Assembly (NCBI RefSeq): GCF_000003815.2
Contig: NC_049982.1
Coordinates: 24,807,136-24,871,135, forward strand
Length of the DNA: 64,000 bases
Source: Branchiostoma floridae
Lineage: Eukaryota > Chordata > Leptocardii > Amphioxiformes > Branchiostomatidae
Direction of reading: 5' to 3'
Shown piece after piece: positions 1 to 13,476 of the stretch (the first letter of the stretch is position 1; every line of letters begins with the position of its first letter). The notes beneath the pieces are model-generated. The model did no database searches. It was not told the DNA's origin and was given only the letters and a program-made list of their open reading frames with translations. A program made the translations under genes and the position numbers.

Positions 1-3000
1 TTTTGTACGAACACAACGAGCTGAGGAAGAGTGTACAGCCGACTGCCTCAGACATGGTGTACATGGTACGTCTGAACTCAAGTACCTTAATGACCCCACT
101 CTTGTGTACCTAATTTGTATAATGGAAAGTGCTCTTGGTGATACTCTGAGTGCTACATGGTTGAATAGTAGTCGTAACTTTTTCTTCTGCATAACTGAGT
201 TAGTGTGTTATGTTTTAGAATCTGCAACCGTCCTAAACGTCTGTTAAAATTTCGTTACGTCCTAATTCTATTCTGACAGAGTGTAAACAATAGCTTTTCA
301 ATCTATTTTCAGCCTAGCCATAATCTTGTTTACGTTGACACACTTTCGTATGAGTGACCAGAGACGTTATTAGCTTTTAAGCTGTTTGGTTTGACTTAAG
401 TTGACTAAATCTGTAAGGGAAAAGGAAATCTCAGATAGTGGTATACTGCTGTCAAATTTCGTTGTGACATAACATTGTCAAGAGATCTTGAAACCCTTTC
501 GACTTGTCGACCTTTCTAGAAAAATTACACTTGTTTTTGTGAAAGAAAGAGTGTTTCAAATGTCAGCAAGTCTCCTTCAAGCTAAGGACACCTTATCCAA
601 CGTTAAATGTAGCGGAGACATACAGGACATAGATACGGTGCGTGGTGTATGAATGTCTTGCAGCTGTGTAAATGTTAAAAGACCATGTCTTAAGTTGTCC
701 ACACGCTGTGTCTTGGCACAAAATCCGTAAGTTCTATATATTGCCAACACTCTTGAGGCGCCACGTGCATAACTTATCACACTTCAGAAGAGGGGGTTCC
801 AAAATTGAGGACAACAGTCCTATTCACATCTGGCCGACCTCTGTGTTTGTCTCGCTCGCTTGAACACACAAGGTGACATGTAGTCAAGTAAGCGTCATGG
901 CACTCAGCCAAACTGCCGTGACCCAAAATCTCAGGGCGACATTCCATGCTTTTACACGGACTACTGCACTGTTGGGATAGAGGGGGTTGGGGTTTATTGC
1001 AAACAACCTTTTGACGAAGGCTCTGCGCCAAATTTGAAATTCCCACCGTTGTTTTCAGTTGGGATTTGAATTACGCATGTTGTAATGTTCAGAGTTGCAC
1101 CCCCATTCTACTCATGGACCTGCGCTGCATGCACTGTTGGGACATGGGTAGAGGGTGGTTATGGCTATGGTGAAACATTCTTTCTCCATAAAGGCGATAC
1201 GCCAAGTTTAAGATTCCCACAGTTATTACTTTCAGTTGATGTTTATAGTACACATTGTATATTGTTCAGTTACACCCCTATTGTACTAGGACGGTGATCA
1301 TGGTGCGATTGCGTTGCGACCGAGCAATTTGACAGAGTGTTGTATTACGACCCATACTTTAAATTGTTCATGATATTTCCATTCCAAAAACAAGGGTTAC
1401 ATAATCACATATCAAGTTGCAACGAGTAGCAATGCGATCGCCCGGTTTAGTGGGATGGGAGCTTTAGGCCAACGTCACATTTCTAAACCGGGGCCAGCGA
1501 CGTGGCAGCTTTCGGGAACGAAAATTATGACATGAAAGCCGCCAAACTACACAAGACGTAAAGAGTATAGCCATGGGCATTATTTGTGTATATCTTTACG
1601 TATACATTTCTATTGTTCGTTTTTACGAACAGATTTGGAAGTGTGAAGTAAGCCTTACTATTACCAGAGTTGAAAGGTCTTTGATAAAGTTGGGTAGCCC
1701 AATCCGTATGTTTCTATAGGCAAATAAATCAAGTAAAATAAAATACGTATTGCATCACCTTTAATGTTTATTTCTCTATCCTTTGCAGGTAATCGGCAAG
1801 CTAATAATTGGATTTTATGACTAAATGATCAGGGAATAAACCAACAATGGGGCCGTCACTCAAATTTTGGATTTCTGCCAAAAAGAGTCAGAGAGTGAGA
1901 GAAAATATAATGAGCGTTTTCCAACCTCATTACATTGTCGTCTCGTTTTCGTTAAAAAAGCTGACCCTTATTTGATCAGGAATCTGGATCACAACAATGG
2001 TTATTGGCTGATAACTTGTTCACAAGACTGTACTTTAGGCCTTGTAGCATCATCTCGAAAGGAATGAAATGCGAGGCATAGAAACTTAACATACAAATAA
2101 GTCCAATGAAAAATGAATATGTGTTTACAATTAGAGTCGAGAAAAAAAAACATGGTCGGTAGGGAGGATTCTCTTCTTTTTTTATTCTTTCTTTTTTCTC
2201 CAATTAGGTCAAAGTAATCCAATGAATACAGTTAAAACCCAAAATACACCGCTAGACGCCGGTATCGTTAACGTTTCTCTTCAAGTGAACTTTGTGCAGT
2301 GTGTCAACATCAAGGGGACTAAGGTATTGCTTGGTCTCTTAAATCACCTTTTCTGTTGCAGAAAAAAAATGAAAAGCTGTTGTAAAGCAATTCTACAACG
2401 ATTTTATCACAGAAAACACTTCAATTATTAGTATTAAATATAAATATTATTTTAGACTTTCTTTATCATCTAACACACAAAACTGTCATAGTTTTGACTG
2501 AATTTTAATTCTAAGCAAAGAGAAATACACGCAACCACACTCAATTCTCCAAAAGGAACATTAAACGTGATGTTCAAAATGTGCTCGTCTAACTATGGTT
2601 TTTCGTATTCATAGACTCCCCTATGGTTGAATAGAATGGTCCTTTGTGGTTGGGAAGCGTGCCATGAAGGTCGCGGGAACCTTTGGCGCCAATTGGCGAC
2701 CTTGCCAATCTTGTCCCCGGTGTATCAGCCCATTATCTGTCCCCCGCTGTCCTATGAAATGTCCCCCACTGCGACAGATGATTGAAAAACATGTTATCGT
2801 GGATTTGAACTTCACCCGAAACTATGACATGTTTGTAGCTGGTAGAAGGGACATCTTGCGACTTTTACTTGAACTGTTAGCAATCCGTCTACCAAGAAGC
2901 TTACAGTGTCGTTTTTACTTCAGATCTAAGACAATTTTAAAGTAGCGATTAAGTCCTTTCTTGTCAGATAGAAGCTTTTTGAATCTATTTCAGAACAAGT

Positions 3001-6000
3001 ATGAAACATTGCCACATAGATTTATCAAACTGTATACTTTTACATCGCTACAATAACTCATATTGTATCAAATTATATCAACTGTAAGTATCAAAATCTG
3101 AAACAGAAAACCTATAATGTTGTTTTGTTTATCAGGTCTGGAATGAAAAGTTGGCGGCTATAGCGCAAGACTGGGCAGACCAATGCGTGTACACACACAA
3201 CATACAGCGGGAGAAACTATTCAAAGCATCCGTCGGAGAAAACATCTATTTTACGCTAGGTAAGAAAAGAATTCTTTGATTGACATTTTTCAAATGCCTA
3301 TCTGTCGGTTAGTGTATCGTCTAGCTATATGTATGTAGCACCGTTGAACTTTGTTTGTAAGCTTTGAAATTAGAAACATCTTTTGAATGGTACTTTTCAA
3401 AGTAAGTCAGGCGTCATATTGGCCTTAGTACAGAAGCGGTATCTTGCAACTATAACGTGAATTGCAGGTTAGTACTGTTTAACCGAATGATGAATTGGTT
3501 TCTAAACTAAAGACATCAATATCTCCTTGCTAGGGGTGGGTACAGGTGCAGAAAATACAGGTACAGGTACGGTACAGATACGGAGAATGATGTTAACAAC
3601 ACTAACGACATCTTCTAACTTAGATCAAGATTTTTGACTGTATAAACTTGGTGAAAATGACTATCAAAACTCTTCTTTACTTCGTTCTTGACATTTTCTT
3701 GGACCTCTGGCCCCAAAAGGTGTAAACGCCTGACAACATAATCTGTTCATTTTCTAATTGGTCCAAAATCCGGTTTTGTACCTGTACCCACCCCTACTCC
3801 TTGCAGTTCGTAAATATCTCAGTTGAATGAACTTTTTTGTGTTATTATATAATTTAGCTATAACCGTCAATTGTGTGATATGTTTTGCAACCAGAAAAGT
3901 ACAGAGCGGGTGAAGAAACAAAGCGATGGTTCGAAGAGGGGCAAAAATACTCCTACACTAACGACTCTTGCTCCGATAAGAAGTGTGGACACTATACACA
4001 GGTGGGGACTTGGATTTATTTACATTGAGACGTGTTACAACATTTCAAACAAACGGTATAGTAGATTTAGCTACACGTTATCTAAATACGTTAACAGCTG
4101 TTCCAACATGCTGAGCAAGATATTGAGGTCATAGGCCGTGCCCTTTGAGCGCTTTTACTTGTTTGGGATGACGGGCACACTCATAACAAAAATATCATGT
4201 TTTGATAGCTATTACCGTTAGAATAATGTTTATTGTATATATCGATTTCTAGGTAAATACAGTTAGTTTTGATTGCAATTAATTTCAAAATGTATAGTTA
4301 ATGCGCTGACATGCCAATGTGTGCGTCTTACAATGCTGTAATTTAGGGGACAGTTGCAATCATTTTCTGGTCTACGTTTTTGCGATTTAATTTGCATATA
4401 TTTGGATCATGTGATTTCCTTGCATTGATCAATATATTCGCAAAAGTGGCTGAATTTATGCTTCACAAAGACGAGTTATTTTATAAAGCCAACGCTTTTG
4501 GTGTTAACAAAGTGTATGTGGTCAATGTGGTCATGACAGTCGGTAGATAGATGCCATTTTCAATTTTTGACGTCACTTCCGTTACAGTTAGTCTGGGCCA
4601 AGTCTCGCGAGATCGGATGTGGCGTGAAAAAGTGTGACATCCTGCAGGGTCTGGGATGGCGCAACAGTTACGTAGTCGTGTGTGATTACTCTCCAAGGTA
4701 ACCTCCAATACTTATTTTAACAATAAGTGCAGAAATGTTTTCAATATATTAATGTTGCATACCATTGAGTGTTGATAACAACATGGCTATAGTATTACCA
4801 CTTCAAACAGTTTTTTTGTGTATTTAATATCATAAGATGATTCGAGTTAATAATGGATAAAGATAGAAATTACCATTTCGCAAATTGCATGAATTGTTAC
4901 AGTATTTTCTGTTGTGCTGGTTTTGTATGAAATTCCATTCTTTCTATCTATTCTAAACTTTTTCACGAAGCTTATTGATGAAAATAAACACCAACAGTAA
5001 TTGTTATACTGTATATGTATTACAGAGAAATTGAACTATTCTCTCACTACAAAAAAAAAAAAATGACCCACCACAAAAAGCTTTTACTGAATCGCTCTGA
5101 GTTCCTTTCAGCTATCAATTTGCTAGCTCTGGACAGAGAGAAATTCTATGCATGTGTGGCGTCATGACATATTCAAAGGGTCAAAGGTTATCAAAAGTTG
5201 ATATCGCCCCCAATCCGGTTGTGCTGTATATTTGTTATTTGATATTGTCATCTAATGTTCATAAAGTGGACCTGTCGCTCTTTCCCATCAGTGGAAACAT
5301 AGCCTACCAGAAACCCTACACCGCAGGCAAACCGTGTAGTCAGTGTCATGACGGCAACGACACGTGTTATGACAGCTTATGCGGTGAGTGTGATATCATT
5401 TTCTTAATCATAATTAATACAATCATTGTAAAAATAATTCAAAATAAGTTGGCGACTTTCTAACATAAGAAAACTGAATCATCAAATGTTTGACCAGTAC
5501 ACATATCTTCCATGGAGTAATTCTTGACCCGGTTGATCAAGTCACTCGACTAATCACGTAAACAATGTGTCATATGTTTTCCTGAAGAAAAAAACACTTG
5601 AGATGACCGCTCTAAAATCTTTCAATCGCAAGTGTTGAAGATCATTTGTCAAACATTATGAGTTGATTGATCAAAAACGATGTATACTAAGAGCTTTTAG
5701 AGCTTTATAATCTGACCTTACCATGCATCAGACTGGATTATCACGGACATGTTCTTAATAGTTCTTTGATATCAGTCTTCTGGTGCCGAGACGTCTGTGT
5801 CTCGGTTTGTCGACTCCCACTAATATCTAGTTGGTCTCCACTAACAAAGGACGTTTTCTCTGATAAGCTTTCCGTTCTGATAAGCTTATCTTGAAATTTC
5901 AAACGGGCGTATTTTCTGGGTGACAGGACGGATGTAGTAATTCACGTTAGACAATGCGACCGGGGATGCCAAACTTTACACTCACTAATGCTGTTTTTAC

Positions 6001-7896
6001 CTCGACGGCAACCGAACTCTTTGCACTTTGGCTTGATTATTAGTATTGCTTTATAGAAAAATTTAAAAGAGACTTAGCTGAATGACATAGCTGACAGTCT
6101 AAGGTTTTTGGACAAATATAGGGGTAGAATTTTTGGCTGTTGTGCCGCTATAGAAGTAATTTGCTTGCGTTTGTAAATTTAAGCAATGTGTCGTTGTGGT
6201 TTTAGTGTCAATACTCAATGATGTTTGACTTTTTTTGGTTGAACCTTGTTTTTGAACTGTCCAACTTTAAGTTATGGATAGGACACCCAAGTCCGTTATA
6301 AAAATGATGTTCAAGCCACTTAGCATTCGCTATCATTCGCCAGTGATTGGCTTTGCTTTGTGTGTTTGTTTATCTTACCTTCATCAACGTATTGTTCAAA
6401 TGCAAGTTTATTTCACCGCTGTGTAACAGGTAACCCCAACCGGCCACGGAAGGCAGAGGACGTTAAGACTGCCGTGGTGGCTTCAAGCATTCTAGATCTT
6501 GAGGCATTCAATGGAGGTAGTGTTCATTAAAACCACACTTACCATATAACATATGAACTAGCTTACTGGTAAAATCTCTAGTAAGGTCTATCTAATTCCA
6601 TTGATGTACTAGACTGGTCCCGCAAAAAACAAATAGATGTATTGGTTAGGAAGAGTTTTCTCTATGTACGCCTTGATGGCATTTTCACTGTTGATGAATA
6701 TGCGAAAAGATTTGGAGCGTCTTGCAGTATGTTCTAATTTTTAGTCATAATGGTTTGCGTATTCAAGACGCACAGGCATAAATTTGATTGTTGCAATAAT
6801 TACAAAACCTTAACCTTACTTAGAATCAAACCATTCAGTAGTTACTTTATACCCTGACAATATTAATAAATTTCTTTCTGTGTTCCTTAAATCAGAACCA
6901 TTAGTTATGGACCAGCCTGAGTTCGACAATAACAAACCTACTCCAGTAATAGAAGGTAAGGTACCATCTGTTTGTCTATCTGTTTGTTTATCTGTTTTTT
7001 TTTGCGTGTGTGTCTGTAGCAATTTGAGTATACAATAGAGTAGCAGGAAGTGAGGGGAAAATATACTGTAACTGCAATCTGACGGGTCCAATTTGAATGT
7101 CCATATGTAGCACCTTTGGGAAATTAGGTCAAAGGTCCCAGAATGTGTCAGGTTATTTCACTTCCTGGTCATAACTTCCTGCTATATATTTAATCTCTGT
7201 CACAGATTTCAAGGATGTGGTGTGTTCCAAGAAGACGAGAAGAAAGGTAACATCAAACTTAAAGTTTGACCTCACACAGCATTGCCAAAATATTTCTATT
7301 GTCTGAGCGGCATACTGGTATGACAACTGAGAGAAAATGATTTGTTAATTTTGATTATGCTTTTTTTTTTATATCCGTAAATATTTTCGTTAGGTTGGTA
7401 AGTAATAGCCTTGAGACATGTTCTTGCTACGCTACACGCTTCTCGATTCGAAACTATAATCACCATTGGTACCGTAATTTTGCTGTTACGCCATCATGCG
7501 GTAAGGGATAGAAGTGCACATTAACTTAACAGGCCATGAGAAAAGAAAATGAGGAGTTACAGAGAGAAAAGTCGGCCAAGTAAATTGTCTCTAAACTGTT
7601 TCACAATAACATAATGATTTTCCTTTTCGTTCGCACCTTAGACTTTTAACGAACAATCCTGCAACTTAATAAACATTCAGAGTAATCAGTTCTGTTTTGT
7701 TTTGTTTTGTTTGTTTGTTTGTTTTAACGTAATAAAATCAGCATAATTATCTTTTCTTCAGTTCTGCAAGAAGTGTAAATTGGCCAGAGGACGTCACGTG
7801 TGCAAACGCTGCCGACGCAGTGGGCGGGAAAACGGTCGGTCTTGTCGGCAATGCAGGCATTGTCAGAAGTGCAAACATTGCAGAAAACTCATGTAA
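1..7896 (+). CDS. CAP-superfamily secreted protein (CRISP/GLIPR-like), 3' part, nine exons
   Basis: I join exons 1-65, about 3136-3259, 3895-4001, 4588-4697, 5292-5383, 6430-6516, 6896-6955, 7206-7246 and 7762-7896. All have AG/GT borders and consistent phase, giving about 273 residues to the TAA at 7894. The 5' end with the signal peptide lies left of the window. Seen: HNELR in exon 1, VWNEKLAAIAQDWADQC in exon 2, the CAP signature GHYTQ at the end of exon 3, YVVVCDYSP at the end of exon 4, then the hinge PYTAGKPCSQC with further Cys. These are hallmarks of the SCP/TAPS (CAP) domain followed by a CRISP-type hinge. The family comprises secreted, disulfide-rich proteins with no single common activity, so substrate or partner is unknown. 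Exons 6-8 encode a charged linker. The last exon encodes 44 residues with nine Cys in CxxC spacing and many Arg/Lys, which is unusual for the family. A hAT-type MITE (3531-3796) lies in intron 2. Confidence 0.9.
1467..1650 (+). mobile_element. MITE family A, copy 1
   Basis: The left end reads ACGTCACATTTCTAAACCGG, followed by an interior shared at high identity with the copy at 43543-43732 (AGCTTTCGGGAACGAAAA, then CATTATTTGTGTATAT further in). The right end is worn. It lies in intron 1 of the CAP gene. No ORF is present, so it is a non-autonomous element. Confidence 0.65.
3531..3796. mobile_element. hAT-type MITE with 8-bp target duplication
   Basis: The ends are TAGGGGTGGGTACAGGT and its reverse complement ACCTGTACCCACCCCTA. 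The element is flanked by the direct repeat CTCCTTGC at 3523-3530 and 3797-3804. A precise 8-bp duplication with short inverted ends is the mark of hAT transposition. It is about 266 bp, non-coding, and sits in intron 2 of the CAP gene. Confidence 0.85.
7681..7725 (+). repeat. TTTTG/TTTG simple repeat before the last CAP exon
   Basis: A run of GTTTT units passes into GTTT units, ending about 35 bp upstream of the acceptor of the last CAP exon. It enlarges the pyrimidine-rich zone there. Confidence 0.7.
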
Positions 7897-8159
7897 TGAT
7901 GTCTGATATTTCCTACATATATATTTTCTATCATACGTATACCTGGGCCGGAATACTATTTAATATGAGTGTTCCGGAACGGTCTATATATATATGCTAC
8001 ACTGTCGTATTGCAGAATAATTCGAACGCGCTCCGTGTGCACCGATGTCGAAAACTCGAAAACCGGATTAGAATCTTCGAATCGAGACAACCAAATTTTC
8101 TCAACTTCTGACACATCTCATGTTGAAACGGTATTTTTTCCGTGGTGGGTATATGGCAT

Positions 8160-8296
8160 TTATGAAATACAACACGGTGTATTTCGCATCACCATTGTAG
8201 CAGCCCGTAGCTCTCACTGAGTCTGGCCTATATTCCTACCTGCGTTCAGGCTAGTACCTCGGGTGATACGGAATACACCATGTTGTATTTTATGTG
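8160..8296. mobile_element. Foldback element, about 32-bp arms
   Basis: The left arm (8161 on, beginning TATGAAATACAACACGGTGT) and right arm (ending at about 8296) are inverted copies with only a few mismatches, around a loop of about 70 bp. It has no coding capacity. Confidence 0.65.
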
Positions 8297-8370
8297 TCTT
8301 AAGTGCGTGTAGACACGTGGTTGTCAGGCAGTGTTTTCAAACCGTAGTCGTGTGTGTGTGGTGCCCTTAA

Positions 8371-8580
8371 GGCTAATGCCACATTTCCGAACCGGGGCCC
8401 GGCCGGACTGTTTGTGGAAACAAAAACAAAAAATAGAAATGTATACGATAGAATATACAAAGATAAGGCCCACGACTATTCTCTTTAGTAATACGCCTTG
8501 TGTAGTTTGGTGCATTTTGTATCATACTTTACGTTCCCAAAAGCTGCCCTACCGGGCCCCGGTTTGGAAATGTGACTTAT
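8371..8580 (-). mobile_element. MITE family A, copy 2 (best-preserved ends)
   Basis: The left end CACATTTCCGAACCGGGGCC matches the inverted right end GGCCCCGGTTTGGAAATGTG with few mismatches. The interior is the reverse complement of the copies at 1467 and 43543 (TTCCCAAAAGCTGCC near the right side). Non-coding. Confidence 0.75.
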
Positions 8581-9508
8581 ACCTACCTACCTATAGGCCT
8601 AAACAACAAACGGAAACTGCTCCCTATGGTTGATTCTTTTATGCCATAGAGAAGACCACGGATTAGCTCAAAGAATATGCTACATGTCATACATTTGGCG
8701 ACGGTGATAAGCAGCAAATGTTGCTTCATGACGGAAAATTAATTACATCTTTATGGTGTACGTGGCCGATAGTCTCATGTCCGTTTCGCTAGTCGGGTGA
8801 GGATAAGCGTCATAATGGTAATGTTTTACCATATTTTAGTGAAAACGCTGCCTGAACCCCTTGTCACAAGGCAATGTTGATGCGACCGTACGGATGACAA
8901 TCTGGACATGTATAAAACCTAGCATCGAAGTTTTTATTATACTAACCTCATATTTCATACCACAGAAGTATTCAAGCAAAATGTAAGAAATGGTCCGGAG
9001 CATTTAATAAAAAATTGTAGTCCGTATATAGAGAGGGGGATTATACAGGGAAGATGACGATAAATACAGCTAAGATGACGATAGGGTAAAGAAATATCAA
9101 CCCCTTATACAAGGAAAAAATGGACAATCTGCAAGCTACACGTAAAGGGTGTGGACATGGCCAATGTAACTAGGAACATGGAATACATATTGATACGCGA
9201 GGGAATAGATCTTACTACCAGAATGACGTCAAAATTATCTTAGAGTAGGACATGCGAGAAAACATAGGAACTATGAAATATATTCAAGCAATGACAGATC
9301 TAATATCTATATATTTCAGGATTCTATTATTTTACTAGATTTGTTTTGTATGTGTACTTAATATATAGATATATGTATAGAATACGACAAGTGCATGGAT
9401 GGAATTATAGCTGTGTATATTGTTGCAAGAAAGGGGGAAACAGATACATGAAAAATGTTTTCCTTATTATTAAATTCTGGAAACCAACTTCGTAGACGTA
9501 TTATGTTC

Positions 9509-9556
9509 TTCTTCTTCTTCTTCTTCTTCTTCTTCTTCTTCTTCTTCTTCTTCTTC

Positions 9557-9590
<34 letters not shown>

Positions 9591-9602
9591 TATGTGTGTG
9601 TG
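9509..9602 (+). repeat. Compound microsatellite (TTC)n then (TG)n
   Basis: About seventeen TTC units run directly into about twenty TG units broken by TA. The poly-Phe, poly-Glu and poly-Arg ORFs across it are artefacts of the repeat. Confidence 0.95.
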
Positions 9603-10317
9603 ATTTTGTGTGTGCGTTTGAAATACGTATACCCATCCACTTGATATATAGACACTGCTAAGTAACCAGCTTAGAATTGCAGCATTACTTACGACTTGAA
9701 TCATAGCATTGAAAATGATTCATGACATAAAAGTTTGCTATAAAACACAACATAACACACAAAACGCTCTGTCAAAAGAAATCCATTTGAGTTTTTGTCA
9801 CCCATCGGTTGCCGCCCAGTACAAAGGGGGTGAATTACGAGAAAATTGCTTTAGAATATTGAAGGAAGAAGGCGGAATGTGACAGAGAGTGCGGCGTACA
9901 CGATTGACTCATTTGCCCTTGACGTAGAGCTGCTGAAATCCGGAATGATTCAGAACGCATTGCTCAGGCGGGCTGCAGAAACTTGTCTCCCACGTCGCAG
10001 CCAACACCTTTCAGTATTAAACACCGGTAGAATAATGTATAATCTAGCCGTCGTTTTTTGAGTAGGTGGAGGTAGCACACATTCTGCACGCCAATTCAGT
10101 ATTATCGTCAAAGTTGGCTTCGTGTCTGATGGATCATTTACAGAGTAAAACTGTGAAAAGTATACCAATTTCACTAATTCAAAAGATTCACGCTAAAATA
10201 GGTAAATCTGGTACGCCTATGTCTACATTGAGTAAAATAACAAAGCCAAACTCCAGACTGGATGTGTGATATTAGTTATAGGTTTTCTTCCCCAAAATAG
10301 CTTTATTGTTTTTGGGA

Positions 10318-10551
10318 AAGGTGCACTCTCACCGGACGTGGGGCACGCTTGCGGCGTTCGTTCACTGCGTCACTACTTTGTTATTTTCTCCGATTTTTTT
10401 ATAATTCAGATATACGTAAGAGTATGACATAGAAGACGACTGAATACACAACAAGTAAGAAAATTTCGTTCTTTATCTCTGAAATTCGTTGAGTATCTTC
10501 CGAACCCCGCTATGCCGCAAGCGTGCCCCACGTCCGGTGAGAGTGCACCTT
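10318..10551. mobile_element. MITE family B, copy 1 (38-bp perfect inverted ends)
   Basis: The first 38 bases (starting AAGGTGCACTCTCACCGGAC) are an exact reverse complement of the last 38. The 234-bp element has no ORF. The interior contains the family marker TCTGAAATTCGTTGAGTATC. It is the best-preserved member of a family with at least seven recognisable copies in the window. Confidence 0.85.
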
Positions 10552-11302
10552 AAGCTGCCTGTCAAGTTGGCCACAAAACAACACAATGATGCATTATCTT
10601 GGACAGGCAAAATAGAGGTACACACGTTATGTCAGTACCCTAGGGCTATAACGTAACGCACGCTGTGCACGGTAGAGAGTTTAACTAAGCTCGAGAGGAT
10701 CACGGTGACGCCAGGAGTTAGTCTTTCTTTAATCAGGACTGTCTGTGTGTTGTGTGATTATCAATCAAAACAGTGACATTTTTTGGAAGTGGATAACCTC
10801 CACCAGGCCTTTTTTAGGATCACATGGTAAGTCGAACTGGCTTAGAGTCTCAGTACACAGTTTTTCGCCTATGGGGATGGTTAACGTGGTTTAAGACCCC
10901 AAAGTGAGGAGATTCGACGCCTAGAAAATCATAGCAGGGTGCAGAAACAAGTTACAAGAATTTAATGTGTTGAAGTGCATGGTACAACCTGCAAACTACA
11001 AAATACCTGAAAATGACCATATTGTTTTTTTTATAAAAGCCACTTTGATTTGATCCCCGGCGGAGGTCATGGAACTGCAGACGACGCACGGAAAGTAACA
11101 GTATCAAGGCGCAAAATCCCACCGTCCGAAGAAGCAACGTAATCCAGCTTATACAGTACCAACACCGATGTAATACTCTACCATTCACCACAGTTTCCAA
11201 ATCGCTGTTGTGCACGGAAGAATAGCTACGGCGAGGCTCTACTTTATACCTGAACTATTTGGGGGAAGGGGGTCGCGAACAAATACTGTATTATGAGACA
11301 AC

Positions 11303-11529
11303 CTGTCCCTGGTGCTGAACACCATCCATCCATACACACACAAACCTGTCCCTGGTGCTGAACACCATCCACACACACATAAACCTGTCCCTGGTGCTGA
11401 ACACCATCCACACACACATAAACCTGTCCCTGGTGCTGAACACCATCCATACACACACACACAAACCTGTCCCTGGTGCTGAACACCATCCATCCACACA
11501 CAAACCTGTCCCTGGTGCTGAACACCATC

Positions 11530-11563
<34 letters not shown>

Positions 11564-11625
11564 CACCTGTCCCTGGTACTGAACACCATCTACACACACA
11601 AACCTGGCCTTGGTGCTGAACCCGA
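11303..11625 (+). repeat. Minisatellite, about 8 units of 36-62 bp
   Basis: The core ACCTGTCCCTGGTGCTGAAC plus ACCATCC is repeated about eight times, separated by CA tracts of varying length; the last units drift. Long minus-strand ORFs across it are repeat artefacts. Confidence 0.9.
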
Positions 11626-12718
11626 TGCACAAAGACCGGCTAAATCGGTGGACCCAGAATCCAGAACCAATTGGTCTCGGTTCAATATTCGCCATGTGTC
11701 GACGTTGTGCCCTTGAGAAAAGCACTTTGTACCACTTTCCCTGACGGCGAAGTGACGCCCACCACCTTTATTCTCTAAAATGTGCCTAAAACATCCACGG
11801 ATTTGGTGCGCCAGTGAGTGAGTAGACATCTGCGTCTTGGCCGCTAAGAACCGTAATTTTTGTATGGATAGTAGAATTCTAAGTCTAAGTAGAATTTGGT
11901 GAAAATACAGGGTGAAAATTGGCCGTGGGTGTGAGCCAACCGTCGGAGTAACATTTCTCATATGAAAGCCCGTGGTGGCCAAACTCTACTGGCAACGTAT
12001 CTCCTGTTCAGCTTAACCTTTTTATTTTCTAAGTAACTTGTCTAGTCGAGTCTCGGAAAATGATGGGCTTAAAAGCCGTTGAAGGAGATATGAAAAGTAG
12101 AAATTGACTATGGATATATTTAGGTGCGTCAATGTATTACAAAATGTTACATCTTAGAATATCTTAGAATACTAACTATGTAGGCAAGGTTGCTCTTACC
12201 AAACAGATTTACAAGAAGCATGTAACATAAGTCAGTTATACTGTCAAACACAACAAAAATATACCTCGATAAAAAGCTTTAGTCACAAATCTAGAAATCA
12301 TTATTTTTGGGTCAGGTCAAGGAAAAAGAAGGGATAGAACATATTGTTCAGATTTTATTATTTTGAATTTACCCAAAGAAACGCATATGCATGAACAAAA
12401 CTTAATGTTTCTTCATTCTTTTCTTTTTCGAGATGGATCTCCTTATGAAAATGAAGATAGTCTTTATTGTACATTCATGCCCTATCGGGCTAAATACAGG
12501 CATATAGAAAAAGGATGCAAGGGTCGTATTCAAGTTACATTACACATTGTGACATCGAGATGACTTCTAACACTAATCTAAACATGGATTCTAAAATAAT
12601 CACATTTGTTCGGCTTCTTCTCGCCTCTAAGTGATGTTTAGAAATGTAGCTTGACACGTGTTTGTATAATATAGTATGATAAGAAATATGAATACAACGC
12701 GATGAATGCAAAACTAAA

Positions 12719-12965
12719 CAGAGACGGTGGGCGTTATAAACTTCCTGGCACGTTTGCCCAATTGCTGACAACACGAATCCGCAAGATCACGTGTTAATAA
12801 AATCACGTGTCCGTAACTATCGGGAGTTTACGTTCTGAAGTGATTGATCATCGGTATTGATCCTGAAAAAGTGACAGTGGTTGTTGAAAATTTGAACCGT
12901 GTGTACTTTTGTGTTGTTAGAAAGTGTAGCTTTGCACTATATGATATGATATTAGCTTCCATGAT
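12719..12965 (+). repeat. Dispersed repeat D, copy 1
   Basis: It begins GAGACGGTGGGCGTTATAAA and continues through TTCCTGGCACGTTTG and AGTGACAGTGGTTGTTGAAA. The same series appears on the opposite strand at 30560-30818. Non-coding; no clear inverted ends seen. Confidence 0.6.
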
Positions 12966-13476
12966 AACGTAATGAATTATTCCATCCGGATCCCCAGTGG
13001 ACGTGCACGACATTACCCCACGCCCCCAAATGTACCGACTTGACTTCCATGCCCCAAGCCATTACGAGCAGAGCGGTTTTACAAGGCATATGATCAATCC
13101 ATAGACCCCAACGTTGCCCCTGAAAAAAAAAAAAACGTTTTCCGTTCCAGGAAAGGGCAAGATGTTAAGCTACGGGAAAACACTTCTGACACTGGCAAAT
13201 TGTCAGGATGCAAGGTTTTCCACGTACTACCTTGAATAACATCCTACGGGAGCGTTGTACGGGAGGTCGGTTTTAGGATAAAGTTAGGTATCAGAGGTGT
13301 CAATACGTTATGAGCCAATGCAATAAATTGCACAGCTCAAAGTTATATAATAGGAAGTCTTTTGTCATTATCTGTCGTATTCTAAATCATTGTAGTCACT
13401 ACTTTCCAGTCAACGTCCTTTTGAAAAACAGAGGGAAATGGTAAAATAATTGAAGATTGTGGTCAGAACCGTGTGT

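Noticed and set aside
11239-11982. Overlapping minus-strand ORFs of 116-144 codons
   Set aside because: They translate the CCTGTCCCTGG minisatellite and its CA spacers in several frames; no gene is needed to explain them.
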